Assembly (NCBI GenBank): GCA_003281585.1
Contig: QCBN01000003.1
Coordinates: forward strand, 1-64,000
Length of the DNA stretch: 64,000 nt
Reading direction: 5' to 3'
Source of the DNA: Prochlorococcus sp. AG-347-I15
Lineage (GTDB): Bacteria; Cyanobacteriota; Cyanobacteriia; PCC-6307; Cyanobiaceae
Numbering within the stretch: the stretch's first letter is position 1; each line of letters begins with the position of its first letter. Position numbers and translations under genes: made by a program. Positions 28,240 through 40,963 of this stretch are shown piece by piece. The notes beneath the pieces are model-generated. The model did no database searches, was not told the origin of the DNA, and saw only the letters and a program-made list of their open reading frames with translations.

Positions 28240-29466
28240 TTATTTACATGATTTTAGGTAATAAACATCACGTAATAATTTAAAAGTTTTTTCTTTATCA
28301 ATATTATTGGAATTTTGGATAATACTTATTATTATTGGATTTTCATCTTTATATAAAAAACCAGATAATGCGAAGACATTTGAAAGAGTTCCAGTTTTGC
28401 CAAAAAACTTTCCAGATAATTCATTATTTACAAATCTTTTAGCTAATGTTCCTCTTACTCCCATAATTGAAAGTGTAGATTGATAAGCTTGAAAATCATT
28501 AGAATATCTCATTTTATCTAAAAACAATACAACTAACTTCGTTGTAATTTTATTTTTTCTAGACAATCCACTAGCATCTGCAAAGTATGTATTAGTTACT
28601 GGGAGTCCTTTATTTTCTAACCATTTTTTCAATTTATTATATTCATTATCGTTCCATGAATTTGAGGCATTTTTAAAGAGAGATTCAGCGGTAAAATTAT
28701 GGCTTTCAGAATTTGTTAGAGTTAATAATGAAAGAATTGGAGTTGAATATATTTTATTAATCTCTGTAATATCTTTTAAATAATATATTTTTTCTGAATC
28801 TAAAAAATTTATATTTATTTTTGAATTTGGAAATTTATTTTTTAAATAATTTTTAATAAAATTTTTTAAAGCATAAATATTTTCATATTTATTGTGATTA
28901 CTTTCTATTGCAAGAGATGTAATTGGAGATCCATATTCATAAAGTTTATCTGTATTTGTCCAACCATTAGGCCAATTTAATTTTGAATCAATTTCTGCAA
29001 TATTAAAGTTAATTATTTTATTTTCTTTAACATTTGAAATTAGTTCGATTATATTTTCATAAGTAAGATCTGGATCACCTTGACCATGTAAATAATAATT
29101 GTTTTTATTTTTAAATAAGGTGGTTTTTAAATTATTATTTAATTTATATTTATTTAAAACATAAGCTGATGAGAATAATTTTTGATTAGAAGCCGGCAAC
29201 CTTGGAACATCCTCATTGTAGGAACTTATTATTTCCCCTTTATTATTAATAATTGATACACTAAAAGAATTATCAAGCGTTTGATTCAATAAAGAATCAT
29301 AAGTAGGACATATTTTGTTTTTAGTAATTATTCCCGGGAAATTAAAATAAATACTATTTAAAATAGTTATTTTCTGATTTGCTAGTAAATATCTTATTAA
29401 GAAAGGAGATGTTACTAATACAAGAATAATTAAGAAAAATGAATAAACTTTTTTTATCACATTCAA
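28240..29466 (-). CDS. dacB: D-alanyl-D-alanine carboxypeptidase, PBP4 family
   Basis: PRLPASNQKLFSSAYVL (SxxK), DASGLSRKN, SGKFFGKTGTLSNV (KTG). Confidence 0.9.
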   Translation of the reverse strand: MNVIKKVYSFFLIILVLVTSPFLIRYLLANQKITILNSIYFNFPGIITKNKICPTYDSLLNQTLDNSFSVSIINNKGEIISSYNEDVPRLPASNQKLFSSAYVLNKYKLNNNLKTTLFKNKNNYYLHGQGDPDLTYENIIELISNVKENKIINFNIAEIDSKLNWPNGWTNTDKLYEYGSPITSLAIESNHNKYENIYALKNFIKNYLKNKFPNSKININFLDSEKIYYLKDITEINKIYSTPILSLLTLTNSESHNFTAESLFKNASNSWNDNEYNKLKKWLENKGLPVTNTYFADASGLSRKNKITTKLVVLFLDKMRYSNDFQAYQSTLSIMGVRGTLAKRFVNNELSGKFFGKTGTLSNVFALSGFLYKDENPIIISIIQNSNNIDKEKTFKLLRDVYYLKSCK

Positions 29467-29467
29467 T

Positions 29468-30094
29468 CTATAAATTCACAAAAATAGATTCATTGTCGGG
29501 TTTAATTTCAAATTCTTTTTTAAAAAAATATCTTTTATTTTCTTCTTTGAAAAGCAACCAGTTATTTGGATATATATGCATAAGAGCAGCCTTATTTAAA
29601 GGCTGCAGAAAATAAATATTTTTCCATGTTTTGACAAAGTTTTTACGTCGCTCTCTAATAACACTTCCTATACCAATATTGGCATCTTCAAATTTTGGAT
29701 TTAATGAATAATGTGTACCTTGATAATTATCAGACATTGGTTCAAATGAATCGAAATCATATGGCTGAGGTAGTATCGATATCATTGCACTATCTATATT
29801 ATCTATATTATTTGATTCATTAAATGATTTAAAAGTAAAAATTTTATCTTTGATATCTGGATAGTCTCTTTGTGCCAAAGCCACAGCACCTTGATCAGCA
29901 AATGTTATAAATACATTATTATTTTTAGACAATATCTTGTAAATAGTTATTCCTATTCTGTTAAACTTCAATCCTTCAAAATTAAATTCTATAGTAAATC
30001 TTTTATTTGAATCTAATAAACTTGGAATAATTGCATCCTCCATATTCTTAAGAGATTCATTTAAATCTTTAGGTAGTCTGTAATTGGTTTCCAT
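29468..30094 (-). CDS. DUF1995-like protein
   Basis: RFTIEFNFEGLKFNRIGITIYKIL…VTFADQG-like pattern, shared with cyanobacterial/plastid DUF1995 proteins. Confidence 0.7.
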   Translation of the reverse strand: METNYRLPKDLNESLKNMEDAIIPSLLDSNKRFTIEFNFEGLKFNRIGITIYKILSKNNNVFITFADQGAVALAQRDYPDIKDKIFTFKSFNESNNIDNIDSAMISILPQPYDFDSFEPMSDNYQGTHYSLNPKFEDANIGIGSVIRERRKNFVKTWKNIYFLQPLNKAALMHIYPNNWLLFKEENKRYFFKKEFEIKPDNESIFVNL

Positions 30095-31266
30095 TAAAAT
30101 TTTTCAATACATATTTGAATAAGTTCTAAAAATTTATCTATTTCTGACTTATTGTTTATTGAACCTAAAGTAACACGAATATTTGAATATAGTTCATCAT
30201 CTTTTAAACCAATATTTTTGAGTGTTGAGCTAGGTTTCCCAGATGAACTTGAACAAGCACTTCCACTGCTTATGGCTATTTTATTTTCTGACATGAAATT
30301 AACAATCTTATAGGCCCTTATAGGCTTAAATAGTTTATTAAATAGTAGAAACGAAATATGGTTGGGAAGTCTATGGTTAATACTACCCGTAATCTTTATA
30401 TGATTATTATCCTTAATTTTTTGAAAAAAATAATTTTTGAGTTTATTGATGCTATTAGAAGGAAATTCAGTTATGTAATCATATAATTTTATTTTTCCTT
30501 TAATATTCTTTAATGATTCATACATTCCAGCGATTAATGGCAATGCTTGTGTCCCTTGTCTAATTGAAAATTCCTGAGTAAGTGAAATGTCATTATTTTT
30601 TAAAATTTGTCTAGACTTTTCTTTTGTTAAAAGAATACCGATCCCTTTTGGACCTCCAAATTTATGAGCAGATAAACTTAAGAAATCACATTTTAGATCT
30701 TTCCAACTGAATATTCCATTACTTAATATTTGAGTTCCATCTAAATGAAACATTATATTTAATTCTTCACATTTGGTACCAATAAATTGGACAGGTTGTA
30801 TTGTCCCAATTTCACTTTGTCCCCAAATAATTGATACAAGCTTAGTATCATGGTTTAAAATGTTTTCGATATTAGAAATATTTAAAATTCCATCATTATT
30901 TACCGTCCATTCGTAAATATTCCAATTTTGTTTTCTAAGTTTATTAGCACAAATAGTTGTTGCTTGATGTTCAACATTTGAAATAACAACCCTACCATTT
31001 TTAAAGTTCTCATAAATATTATTAAATACAATATTTGTCGATTCCGAAGAACCAGATGTAAAAATTATATCCTCTGCATCTGCTTCAAATATAGAAGCAA
31101 TTTTAGATCTAATTTTTTCAAGATATGTAGAGCATTTTATCCCTAGCTCATATGTAGATGAAGGGTTATGCCAATAATTCCTGTAAGTTGAATTAATTAT
31201 ATTTAAAACATTCTCAGATAATGGAGTTGTGGATGCATTATCTAAATAAATAAAATTATTTTCCAT
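30094..31266 (-). CDS. Cysteine desulfurase, NifS/IscS type
   Basis: YLDNASTTPLSENV, SLSAHKFGGPKGIG, ISSGSACSSSSGKPSSTL. Confidence 0.93.
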   Translation of the reverse strand: MENNFIYLDNASTTPLSENVLNIINSTYRNYWHNPSSTYELGIKCSTYLEKIRSKIASIFEADAEDIIFTSGSSESTNIVFNNIYENFKNGRVVISNVEHQATTICANKLRKQNWNIYEWTVNNDGILNISNIENILNHDTKLVSIIWGQSEIGTIQPVQFIGTKCEELNIMFHLDGTQILSNGIFSWKDLKCDFLSLSAHKFGGPKGIGILLTKEKSRQILKNNDISLTQEFSIRQGTQALPLIAGMYESLKNIKGKIKLYDYITEFPSNSINKLKNYFFQKIKDNNHIKITGSINHRLPNHISFLLFNKLFKPIRAYKIVNFMSENKIAISSGSACSSSSGKPSSTLKNIGLKDDELYSNIRVTLGSINNKSEIDKFLELIQICIEKF

Positions 31267-32126
31267 TAATTTAGTAAAATTGATCCTGAAAAAACTTTTT
31301 TAGCATTACCGGTCATCATTACTTCACAATCGTCCTTTGACCAATCAATTTTAAGATTACCTCCTGGTAAGTTTACTATGGTTTGTGAATTACAACGACC
31401 TAATTTATAAGCTGCTACATGGATAGCACAGGCACCTGTTCCACAAGCTAAGGTTGCTCCTGCACCCCTTTCCCATACTTTTACTTTGATATTATCTCTA
31501 TTTAAAATTTGACAAAAATGCACATTAGTTTTTTCAGGAAATAATTCATTTTTTTCAAATATAGGACCAAGTCTGGAGAGAACAATTGACTCTATGTCTT
31601 TTACAAAGAATATTAAATGAGGATTTCCCATTCCTACGGCATAACCTATATTATTAAAATCATTCTCAATAAATTCGTGTGAAGGAATTGAATTTATTTT
31701 TTTTTCAATTGTAGTTGGAATATTTTGACATTCTAAAATTGGAACTCCCATTTTTACTGTAATTTCATCATTTATATATTTTGCAATTTTTAAACCTGCT
31801 TTAGTCTCAATTTTATATTCTATATTTTTATTATTCATTGAATCATTTACGTGGAGATACTCAACTAAACACCTAATTCCGTTTCCACACATTTGTGCTT
31901 CAGAACCATCAGAATTAAAAATTATCATTTTTGCATAATTATCTTCATTAGGTTCTTCTATAAAAATCACACCATCTGCTCCAATACCAAATTGCCTGTT
32001 GCAAATTTTTTTTATATCAAATATTTTATTTGCTTTGTAATTTTTATATAATTCGTTTCCTCTAGAATCTATTATTACGAAATCATTTCCGTTACCTTGA
32101 TATTTCTCAAAAGTTATATTTTTCAT
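31266..32126 (-). CDS. dapF: Diaminopimelate epimerase
   Basis: FEKYQGNGNDFVIID, QMCGNGIRCL, ATLACGTGACA. Confidence 0.97.
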   Translation of the reverse strand: MKNITFEKYQGNGNDFVIIDSRGNELYKNYKANKIFDIKKICNRQFGIGADGVIFIEEPNEDNYAKMIIFNSDGSEAQMCGNGIRCLVEYLHVNDSMNNKNIEYKIETKAGLKIAKYINDEITVKMGVPILECQNIPTTIEKKINSIPSHEFIENDFNNIGYAVGMGNPHLIFFVKDIESIVLSRLGPIFEKNELFPEKTNVHFCQILNRDNIKVKVWERGAGATLACGTGACAIHVAAYKLGRCNSQTIVNLPGGNLKIDWSKDDCEVMMTGNAKKVFSGSILLN

Positions 32127-32233
32127 TTGTAGATAATATATTTTAAATTTTTATTATAATTTATTCCTTTTAACATTCTATTTCTATTTTATACAATGGA
32201 TATTAAAATAATAATTTAACAAATAAAAATTAA

Positions 32234-34804
32234 GTGATTTCTCCCGATAAACAATATGAGGCTGATACCAATTTATATAATCCATCTGAAATAGAAAAAA
32301 AATGGCAGTCAATATGGACAGAAAACAATTTATACAAAACCGATGAATTAACTGAGAATAGCGATAAATTTTATGCCTTATCAATGTTTCCCTACCCTTC
32401 AGGCAATCTTCATATGGGACATGTTAGGAATTATGTTATTACAGATTTAATAGCTCGATTCCAAAGATTTAAGGGCAAATCTGTTTTACATCCAATGGGT
32501 TGGGACGCTTTTGGTTTGCCTGCTGAAAATGCAGCGATTGAAAGAGGAATTAGCCCAAGTGTCTGGACTAAAAAAAATATTTCTCATATGAAGTCACAAT
32601 TAAAGCTTTTGGGACTATCAGTTGATTGGGATAGGGAATTTGCAACTTGTGATGAAAATTATTATATTTGGACTCAATATCTATTTTTAGAGTTATACAA
32701 GTCAGGTCTTGTATATCAAAAGGAATCAGAAGTTAATTGGGATCCTATAGATAATACAGTCCTAGCAAATGAACAAGTTGATTCTGATGGTAAATCTTGG
32801 AGATCTGGGGCAGTAGTTGAAAAAAAATTATTAAAGCAATGGTTTTTAAGAATTACTAATTATGCGGATGAGTTATTGAAGGATTTAGAAAAATTAGATA
32901 ACTGGCCAGAAAGAGTAAAAATAATGCAAGATAATTGGATTGGAAAGTCAATTGGTTCAAATATTAATTTCAATATAAATAACAATCCAGAAGAGAAAAT
33001 TACTGTATTTACAACAAGGCCAGATACTTTATTTGGAGTTACTTATTTAGCAATTTCTGTTAATCATTCATTAGTAAAAAATATTTCTGATCAAGAAACA
33101 ATACAAGATATAGAAAATCTTAAAAAATATTTGAAAAATAATAAAAATAATGAACCTGAAAAAATTGGAATAAAAACTAACTTAACAGCAATAAATCCAA
33201 TTAATTCTGAACCTATTCCTATTTGGGTGGCAAGTTATGTTCTCGATGAATACGGTACAGGTGCTGTTATGGGCGTGCCTGCTCATGATCTAAGAGATTT
33301 TGAATTTGCTAAGAAAAATAATATTGATATTAAACAGGTAATAATAAAGTATAAAAGTGAACAAAATAATGAGCTTGAAGAAGCTTATATAGAAAAAGGA
33401 TATCTTATTAATTCAAATCAATACAATGGCATAGAAAATACTATTGCTAAAATAAAAATTTCAGAGGAGGGAGTAAATAATGGATGGGCTGAAAATAAGA
33501 TTCAATATCGTCTAAGAGATTGGTTAATCTCTAGACAAAGATATTGGGGATGTCCGATACCCATAGTTAATTGCAAAAAATGTGGATCTGTTCCATTAAC
33601 GCAATCGGAATTACCTGTTTCCTTACCAAAAGATATAGAAATCTCGGCTAACAAGATTAATGCTTTAGGTGATAATAATAATTGGATAAATACTACATGT
33701 CCAAAATGTGGAATAGCGGCAAGAAAAGAAACTGATACTATGGACACTTTCATGTGTTCGTCATGGTATTTTTTAAGATATCCATCTTCAAAATGTTCTA
33801 ATAAGCCATTTGAAAAGATTGAAATCAATAAGTGGTTGCCTGTAGATCAATATGTTGGAGGGGTAGAGCATGCAATATTGCACTTGTTATATGCAAGATT
33901 TTTCACTAAAGCCTTGAGGGATAATGGACTATTTGAAATTGATGAACCTTTCAAAAAACTATTAACGCAAGGAATGGTTCAGGCGGCAGCCTACAAAAAC
34001 AATAAAACTGGTAAATATGTTTCTCCTTCCGATATTACTGACTTATCAAATCCTACAGATCCAATTGACAATTCTAAACTCGAAGTTCTTTTTGAGAAGA
34101 TGTCTAAGTCTAAATATAATGGAATAGACCCTGAATCAGTAATTAAAAAATATGGAGCAGATACAGCAAGAATGTTTATATTATTTAAAGCACCACCAGA
34201 AAAAGATTTGGAATGGGGAGATACAGATGTTGAAGGACAATTTAGATTTTTAAGCAGGATTTGGAAGCTTTATAAAAATTCTGCAAGAGATATAACTAGT
34301 AAATCTAATTCCTATCCAGATAAAGAAAAAAGTTTAATAAAGTCAATGAATATCGCTATAAAAGAAATTTCAAATGACATATTAAATAACCAATTTAATA
34401 CTGCGATTTCAGAACTAATGAAGTTTTATAATTCATTATCAAATTCCATTAATGACGTAAACAATAATTTAAAAATTGATGCTTTAAAAACATTTTGTAT
34501 TTTGTTGGCTCCATTTGCACCTCATATTGCAGAAGAAATATGGCATCTTATAGGATTTAAAAAATCTGTACATTTAGAACACTGGCCTTCATTTAATGCC
34601 GAGGCAATAAAGGAAGATTCATATGAACTAGTAATACAAGTGAATGGAAAAGTTAGAGACAAAGTAAATATTAATAATGATATGAGTGAAGATCAAATTA
34701 AAGAATTGACTCTTAAAAGACCTAACATTTTAAAGTGGACTCAAGATAAGGAAATAAGAAAAATAATTATTGTTAAAGGAAAAATTATGAATATTGTTGT
34801 TTAA
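32234..34804 (+). CDS. leuS: Leucyl-tRNA synthetase
   Basis: 856 aa; GTG start; [25 protein letters not shown]. Confidence 0.98.
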   Translation: MISPDKQYEADTNLYNPSEIEKKWQSIWTENNLYKTDELTENSDKFYALSMFPYPSGNLHMGHVRNYVITDLIARFQRFKGKSVLHPMGWDAFGLPAENAAIERGISPSVWTKKNISHMKSQLKLLGLSVDWDREFATCDENYYIWTQYLFLELYKSGLVYQKESEVNWDPIDNTVLANEQVDSDGKSWRSGAVVEKKLLKQWFLRITNYADELLKDLEKLDNWPERVKIMQDNWIGKSIGSNINFNINNNPEEKITVFTTRPDTLFGVTYLAISVNHSLVKNISDQETIQDIENLKKYLKNNKNNEPEKIGIKTNLTAINPINSEPIPIWVASYVLDEYGTGAVMGVPAHDLRDFEFAKKNNIDIKQVIIKYKSEQNNELEEAYIEKGYLINSNQYNGIENTIAKIKISEEGVNNGWAENKIQYRLRDWLISRQRYWGCPIPIVNCKKCGSVPLTQSELPVSLPKDIEISANKINALGDNNNWINTTCPKCGIAARKETDTMDTFMCSSWYFLRYPSSKCSNKPFEKIEINKWLPVDQYVGGVEHAILHLLYARFFTKALRDNGLFEIDEPFKKLLTQGMVQAAAYKNNKTGKYVSPSDITDLSNPTDPIDNSKLEVLFEKMSKSKYNGIDPESVIKKYGADTARMFILFKAPPEKDLEWGDTDVEGQFRFLSRIWKLYKNSARDITSKSNSYPDKEKSLIKSMNIAIKEISNDILNNQFNTAISELMKFYNSLSNSINDVNNNLKIDALKTFCILLAPFAPHIAEEIWHLIGFKKSVHLEHWPSFNAEAIKEDSYELVIQVNGKVRDKVNINNDMSEDQIKELTLKRPNILKWTQDKEIRKIIIVKGKIMNIVV

Positions 34805-36384
34805 GAATTTATTTTTTGAATAATTAATGAATTTGGATTTGACCAATCGCCTTTAACTAAATAATTATCATTACCGAAACACATTTCACGGAGTATAAAA
34901 AATATGGGTTCACTAACTGAATTATCAAATAATGATGTTATGTCATTTATAGAATATTCTCCACCTTCATCTAATAAATTACTTACTTTTTGTTGATACT
35001 CAATAATATTTGCAGCTGCTTTCTTTCCAGCTTCAACTCCAGGTTGATCATATGCATTTATATTTACCAATTCAGCGTAGAAGGATACAGCCCTCTCAAA
35101 TAAAGCGATTAAGGCCCCTAGTGAAAAACAATTTAACTTTTCTAAAGTAATAGTGATACTTTGTCTGTCTTCACTAGAGAGTGCTGATCTGGTTCCTTGC
35201 AAAAAACCAGAAAGATATTCTTTAGGATTCTCTTTTTCATCAAAAATATTAGTAGATGGAGTATCTAATAATTCAATAAAAATACAAAAGAAATTATCAA
35301 TACCATCTCTCAGTTGCTGAACATAAGCATGCTGATCTGTAGATCCTTTATTACCAAAAACGGAAATACCTTGATTAACTACTTCACCATTCCTATTAAA
35401 TTTCTTTCCTAATGATTCCATTACTAATTGCTGAAGATATTTACTAAATACCTGTAACCTATCTCTATATGGTAATACGACCATATCTCTCTTCCCAACG
35501 CCATCCCCAGTTAAATACCATGCAGATGATAATAATGCTGCAGGATTTTTTTTAAAATCACTTATACGCGTGGCCTCATCCATTACTGATGCCCCTCTAA
35601 TGAATTCAAATATATTTTCATTAATAAGAGCTAATGGAAGTAATCCCACAGAGCTTGTAATACTTGTTCTTCCTCCAACCCAATCTTGTAAATTAAATAT
35701 TTTTAACCAATTTTCAGAAGTGGCTTTTTTAAATAACTTACTATCTTTCATAGTTATAGCTATAGCATTAGAATTCCATTCAAGAGAATTGTTTTCGCAG
35801 TGACTTTTAATAATTTCCATAGCAATTCTAGGTTCAGGCGTACCACCTGATTTGCTTACTACTACAAATAACGTTGTTGATAATTTTTCAGATAATTCTT
35901 CTAACTTTTCGCTAATTAAAAATGGATCAACATTATCAATGTAAGAAAAATTTAAGCCTCGAGAACATTTCTGCAGTGACTCTGTAATAAGTAATGGTCC
36001 TAACCCACTTCCACCAATTCCTATCCATAGAACATCAGTATAATGCTGATTATTCTTATTCTTAATATCTCCATTTAAAATTTGTTTTCCAAATTCAGAG
36101 ACTGCATTAATATCTGCGCTAATTTCCTCTCCAATTCTTAAAGAGGGTGAAATTAATGGATTTCTAAGCCAATAATGTCCAACTTGTCTATTTTCATCAA
36201 TATTTGAAATTGCACCATTTTCTAATTCTTTTATTGATGAAAAAACATCTATAAATTTATTTTCTAAATTTTTTATCTCTTTACTTGTGAAATTAATTTT
36301 GCTTATGTCTAACCAAATATTTAATTTTTTATCAAACCAAAGATAATTACAAAATTTATCCCAGGATTTTGAATCTCCATTCAT
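34801..36384 (-). CDS. pgi: Glucose-6-phosphate isomerase
   Basis: 527 aa; [41 protein letters not shown]. Confidence 0.97.
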   Translation of the reverse strand: MNGDSKSWDKFCNYLWFDKKLNIWLDISKINFTSKEIKNLENKFIDVFSSIKELENGAISNIDENRQVGHYWLRNPLISPSLRIGEEISADINAVSEFGKQILNGDIKNKNNQHYTDVLWIGIGGSGLGPLLITESLQKCSRGLNFSYIDNVDPFLISEKLEELSEKLSTTLFVVVSKSGGTPEPRIAMEIIKSHCENNSLEWNSNAIAITMKDSKLFKKATSENWLKIFNLQDWVGGRTSITSSVGLLPLALINENIFEFIRGASVMDEATRISDFKKNPAALLSSAWYLTGDGVGKRDMVVLPYRDRLQVFSKYLQQLVMESLGKKFNRNGEVVNQGISVFGNKGSTDQHAYVQQLRDGIDNFFCIFIELLDTPSTNIFDEKENPKEYLSGFLQGTRSALSSEDRQSITITLEKLNCFSLGALIALFERAVSFYAELVNINAYDQPGVEAGKKAAANIIEYQQKVSNLLDEGGEYSINDITSLFDNSVSEPIFFILREMCFGNDNYLVKGDWSNPNSLIIQKINS

Positions 36385-36566
36385 TTTATATATTTGTTTC
36401 TTTTATTTATTATTCAATTATATCTATACGAATAGTACATAGATTTGAATCATTTAAATTTGTTTAAATTATTATCTTCAAATAAATATGTTTTTGAATA
36501 TAAACAATTAAAATTGAGGGTTTTTTTTATTTCATATGAATTTATCATTAGATAAAATAAAAAACT

Positions 36567-37223
36567 TTGGATAGATCATTTAATTACATAATTTCGCCTG
36601 AGATATCTGAATTTAGAAGATTTTCACCAAAATTAAAAATAGGTGTACTTGCTTCTGGGAAAGGAACAAACTTTCAGGAATTAATTAATCTCTCAGAAAA
36701 AGGAGAATTAGATATAGATATAAATGTTTTAATTACTAACAAAGATGAAGCCGGTTGTATAAAAAGAGCTGAAAGTAAAAAAATACCTCACAAAATTATA
36801 AGAGGCAAAGACTTTCTGCAAAAAGAAGCTTTTGAATTAGAAATTGTAAATACTTTAATTCATTACGATGTTGAACTTGTGGTTATGGCAGGCTGGATGA
36901 AAATTGTTACTCCATTTTTTATTAATAAATTTAGGAATAAGATAATAAATATTCATCCTTCATTACTTCCCGCATACAAAGGTGGTTCTGCGATAAAGGA
37001 CTCTATATTAAATGGTGCAAAAATAACTGGTTGTTCAGTACATTTTGTAGAAGAGGAGGTAGATAGTGGATCATTAATAATGCAAGCTGCATTGTCAATT
37101 AGAGATGATGATAATATTGAATCACTTTCCAAAAGGATACAAATGCTTGAGCATATAATTTTACCCCACTCAATCTCTCATGCTGGGTTTTTGATAAGAA
37201 GTAATTTTATGGAAAATTATTAG
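36567..37223 (+). CDS. purN: Phosphoribosylglycinamide formyltransferase
   Basis: IGVLASGKGTNFQELIN, NIHPSLLPAYKG; TTG start inferred. Confidence 0.92.
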   Translation: MDRSFNYIISPEISEFRRFSPKLKIGVLASGKGTNFQELINLSEKGELDIDINVLITNKDEAGCIKRAESKKIPHKIIRGKDFLQKEAFELEIVNTLIHYDVELVVMAGWMKIVTPFFINKFRNKIINIHPSLLPAYKGGSAIKDSILNGAKITGCSVHFVEEEVDSGSLIMQAALSIRDDDNIESLSKRIQMLEHIILPHSISHAGFLIRSNFMENY

Positions 37224-38262
37224 TTAAATCAAGACCTTCATCCATTGAAAATCCACTCATAATATTTAAATTTTGAATTGCTTGCCCAGTCTGTCCTTTT
37301 AACAAATTATCAATTGCAGATAAAATAATAATCCTTCCATTTCGAATATCAACTTTAACAGAAAGGAAAATTTGGTTTGTATTTTTTACCCATTTTGTTG
37401 AAGGGTATGTATCTACAGGTAATACTTTAATATTTTTAAAATTTCTGTAATAATTATCCAAAAGAATTCTGCAATCATCAGAGGTTAATCCTGGATCTCT
37501 TAATCTCCCATATATAGTCGAATGCATACCCCTTGAAATTGGAACCAAATGAGGTGTAAAAAGCAGTTCAATTTTATTTCCAGAAATTATAGATGCTACT
37601 TGCTCGATCTCTGAGGTATGTCTATGGTTTATCAATCCATATGCTGATAAGCCTTCACCACATTCCGATAAGAGTAGCTTTTGGTTTGGTTCTCGACCTC
37701 CACCAGAGGTTCCGCTTTTAGAATCAATCACTATTCCTTCATTTTCAATAATTCCTTGCGATAGATAAGGAACTAATGGAATAAGAGCAGACGTTGGATA
37801 GCATCCTGGACAGGCAACTAATCTTCCTTTTGAAATGGCTTCCTTATTTATTTCAGGGAGACCGTAGACTGCCTCTTTACATAAATCATCATCATTCCTT
37901 TTATAGATAGCAGCTTCTTTAGAATATACATTTTTCCATTCATCTAAAGACTTATATCTGTAATCAGCAGATAAATCAATAACTTTAAGTCCTCGATCTA
38001 ATAATTTCCTTGTCAATGTTGAAGATAAGCCATTTGGTAAGCAAAGCAACGCAACATCTGCATTTTTTGAAATATTATCTACGGAAATTTCTTCTATATA
38101 AGGATCATTATCAAGATAAATAAAAGGAAAATTATCATTCCACTTTGATCCAGATGTTTTATTACCTCCTAAAAATGAAATTTTGTATTTTTTACTTTTC
38201 TTTAAAAGATTTACCGCTTGAATACCGCCGTAACCAGTAGCACCTACTATTGCAACATTCAT
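37207..38262 (-). CDS. argC: N-acetyl-gamma-glutamyl-phosphate reductase
   Basis: VAIVGATGYGGIQAVNLL, VACPGCYPTSALI. Confidence 0.97.
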   Translation of the reverse strand: MNVAIVGATGYGGIQAVNLLKKSKKYKISFLGGNKTSGSKWNDNFPFIYLDNDPYIEEISVDNISKNADVALLCLPNGLSSTLTRKLLDRGLKVIDLSADYRYKSLDEWKNVYSKEAAIYKRNDDDLCKEAVYGLPEINKEAISKGRLVACPGCYPTSALIPLVPYLSQGIIENEGIVIDSKSGTSGGGREPNQKLLLSECGEGLSAYGLINHRHTSEIEQVASIISGNKIELLFTPHLVPISRGMHSTIYGRLRDPGLTSDDCRILLDNYYRNFKNIKVLPVDTYPSTKWVKNTNQIFLSVKVDIRNGRIIILSAIDNLLKGQTGQAIQNLNIMSGFSMDEGLDLTNNFP

Positions 38263-38350
38263 TTCTTTGAATTGGCAGACTTTGAGATAGGATTATAAAG
38301 TGTTGAATTTAAGGTAACTAAAACACTATTTTTCTATATTGATAGGAATA

Positions 38351-40075
38351 ATGAAAGAAACAAGTCCCAAATCAAATAATGGAACAATTTTGGATATAAA
38401 TGAATCTTTTAAAATTGAATTTGATCCTATCAGCGATGCGTTAGCAGCTATAAGAAATGGAGAATGCATAATTGTTGTAGATGATGAAAGAAGAGAAAAT
38501 GAAGGAGATTTAATATGTGCTGCGCAGTTTGCCACTCCACAGCAAATTAATTTTATGGCTACTGAGGGACGTGGTCTTATATGCCTAGCTATGCAAGGTG
38601 AAAAGCTTGACTCTTTAGATTTGCCATTGATGGTAGATAGAAATACAGATGAAAATCAAACAGCTTTTACGATATCAATTGATGCTGGACCTGAAAATAA
38701 TGTTACTACAGGAATTTCTGCTGAAGACAGGGCAAAAACAATTCAAGTTGCTATAAACCCAAATACAAAACCTGATGATTTAAGGAGGCCAGGACATATT
38801 TTCCCTTTAAGAGCTAAAAAAGGCGGAGTATTAAAAAGGGCAGGTCATACCGAAGCAGCAGTAGATATTGCTGCAATGTCAGGTCTTTACCCCGCTGGAG
38901 TGATTTGTGAAATACAAAATCCTGACGGTTCTATGTCAAGACTTCCACAACTTAAAGAGTATGCGAAACAGTGGGGAATGAAATTAATATCCATAGCTGA
39001 TTTAATAAGTTATCGGTTTCAAACTGAGAGATTTGTATTTAGAAAATCCGATGCTGTACTTCCAAGTATTTTTGGAAATTTCAAAGCTTATGGATATGTT
39101 AATGAACTTGATGGATCAGAGCATGTCGCATTAGTTAAACAAAAATCATCAAAATTAAACGAACCTGTCCTAGTAAGAATGCATTCAGAGTGCTTAACTG
39201 GCGATGCTTTTGGATCATTACGTTGTGATTGTAGACCACAGTTAGAGGCTGCTTTATCGAGGATAGAAAAGGAGGAAGAGGGAGTTGTTGTTTACTTAAG
39301 ACAGGAAGGTAGAGGTATTGGTCTAATAAATAAATTAAAAGCTTATAGTTTACAGGATGGTGGATTAGACACTGTAGAAGCTAATGAAAAATTAGGTTTT
39401 CCAGCAGATCTCAGAAATTATGGAGTTGGAGCACAAATATTAACCGATCTAGGTATAAAAAAACTAAAATTACTAACAAACAATCCTAGAAAGATTGCTG
39501 GATTAGGTGGGTATGGAATAGAGGTTATTGAGAGAGTTCCATTAGTAATTTGTCCAAACGATAATAATGCAGAATATTTGAGTGTAAAAAAAACAAAGCT
39601 AGGCCACATGATTGATGAAGATAATCCTAATTCCAGGAATATCGATCCATTTATATCAATTTTTCTTGACGGAAAATATAAATCTATTGATTTAGTTCCA
39701 ATAAAAAACAACGTTATTAAATTCTGTAGTGATAAGAACATTAATATTAAACTAGAGAGTACTCCAAGATTGTTGGCTTTTTGGAATCGACCAAAATTAG
39801 TTTGGCGAATTTTGCATGATCAGAATAGAACCAATTCAAACATTACCGAAGAGGAAATAAAGAATATAGAATTATTTATACAGTTTTTATCCAATTATGA
39901 AAATAGTACAAAGATTGGAATTATTGTTTCTAGAAATATTGAACAAGCACTACACCCAAAAAGTAGCATCAAATTAATCAATACGAAATTTACTATTAAT
40001 AATGAAATCTTATATTCATCTACAAGAAAATTTAATCTAGATAAAGAGACGTTTAGTATTGTCTTTGAAGGCTAA
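38351..40075 (+). CDS. ribBA: Bifunctional DHBP synthase / GTP cyclohydrolase II
   Basis: [14 protein letters not shown] (RibB), [19 protein letters not shown] (RibA). Start moved from TTG 38339 to ATG 38351; extra C-terminal ~140 aa. Confidence 0.95.
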   Translation: MKETSPKSNNGTILDINESFKIEFDPISDALAAIRNGECIIVVDDERRENEGDLICAAQFATPQQINFMATEGRGLICLAMQGEKLDSLDLPLMVDRNTDENQTAFTISIDAGPENNVTTGISAEDRAKTIQVAINPNTKPDDLRRPGHIFPLRAKKGGVLKRAGHTEAAVDIAAMSGLYPAGVICEIQNPDGSMSRLPQLKEYAKQWGMKLISIADLISYRFQTERFVFRKSDAVLPSIFGNFKAYGYVNELDGSEHVALVKQKSSKLNEPVLVRMHSECLTGDAFGSLRCDCRPQLEAALSRIEKEEEGVVVYLRQEGRGIGLINKLKAYSLQDGGLDTVEANEKLGFPADLRNYGVGAQILTDLGIKKLKLLTNNPRKIAGLGGYGIEVIERVPLVICPNDNNAEYLSVKKTKLGHMIDEDNPNSRNIDPFISIFLDGKYKSIDLVPIKNNVIKFCSDKNINIKLESTPRLLAFWNRPKLVWRILHDQNRTNSNITEEEIKNIELFIQFLSNYENSTKIGIIVSRNIEQALHPKSSIKLINTKFTINNEILYSSTRKFNLDKETFSIVFEG

Positions 40076-40079
40076 ATTA

Positions 40080-40517
40080 TTACTTAATAGATGCCTTAAT
40101 TATTTTTGAACCATTAGTAAGCTTTAACACTACGTCCATATCATCTGTCTTACCAAAAACTGTATGAACTCCATCTAGATGGGGCTGTGGTTCATAAACT
40201 ATGAAAAACTGACTCCCACCTGTATCCTTTCCTGCATGTGCCATAGAGAGTGAGCCTTTTAGATGTTTATTGGAATTAATTTCACATTTTATATTATATC
40301 CAGGCCCACCAGTTCCAGGCATACCTGATGCACCATCACGAGTATTTGGACACCCCCCCTGAGCCATAAATCCAGGAATCACTCTGTGAAATGCTAGACC
40401 ATCATAAAAACCATCACTAATTAGGCTTGTGAAGTTTTTAACTGTATTAGGTGCGTCGTCAGAGAAAAATTCAATATTAATGTTCCCAACTTCTGTTTCA
40501 AATAATGCAGTTGTCAT
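40080..40517 (-). CDS. Cyclophilin-type peptidyl-prolyl cis-trans isomerase
   Basis: [36 protein letters not shown]. Confidence 0.96.
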   Translation of the reverse strand: MTTALFETEVGNINIEFFSDDAPNTVKNFTSLISDGFYDGLAFHRVIPGFMAQGGCPNTRDGASGMPGTGGPGYNIKCEINSNKHLKGSLSMAHAGKDTGGSQFFIVYEPQPHLDGVHTVFGKTDDMDVVLKLTNGSKIIKASIK

Positions 40518-40553
40518 GTTTTATTTTTTATAAATTTGTATTTATCTTAATAG

Positions 40554-40934
40554 CTAAAGTAACTTTTCAAGGTTTTCCTTAATGGTGTTAATATCAATTT
40601 TTTCTTCATTATCTTCATTCTCTTCCCATTTTTCAACTTCTAGATTTTTTTGAGGCGGAGATATTAGTAACCTATCTTCGTAGGTTTTAGGAACAAAATT
40701 TTTCTCTACTAGTTTGCATTCGTAATTTAAATTATTGCAGAACTCTTTAATTTGCTCTATGTCAATCATTTCAACTGTTGGTAAAGGAAAATCTTGAGCC
40801 TCTAGTAGTCCACAGTATCTGGTAGCATCATCCCTTTCTTCAAACATTAGTACTATAGTTCTTCCTTTAAGTTCAATTGAGTGAATTCCTTCTTTATCAG
40901 TTCCTGAATTATATAAAAGAACGAATATATTCAT
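40554..40934 (-). CDS. DUF3110-like protein
   Basis: IFVLLYNSGTDKEGIHSIELKGRTIVLMFEERDDATRYCGLLEAQDFPLPTVE. Confidence 0.8.
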   Translation of the reverse strand: MNIFVLLYNSGTDKEGIHSIELKGRTIVLMFEERDDATRYCGLLEAQDFPLPTVEMIDIEQIKEFCNNLNYECKLVEKNFVPKTYEDRLLISPPQKNLEVEKWEENEDNEEKIDINTIKENLEKLL

Positions 40935-40963
40935 AAAAAAAGTATTTCTCTTATATTATTTGA

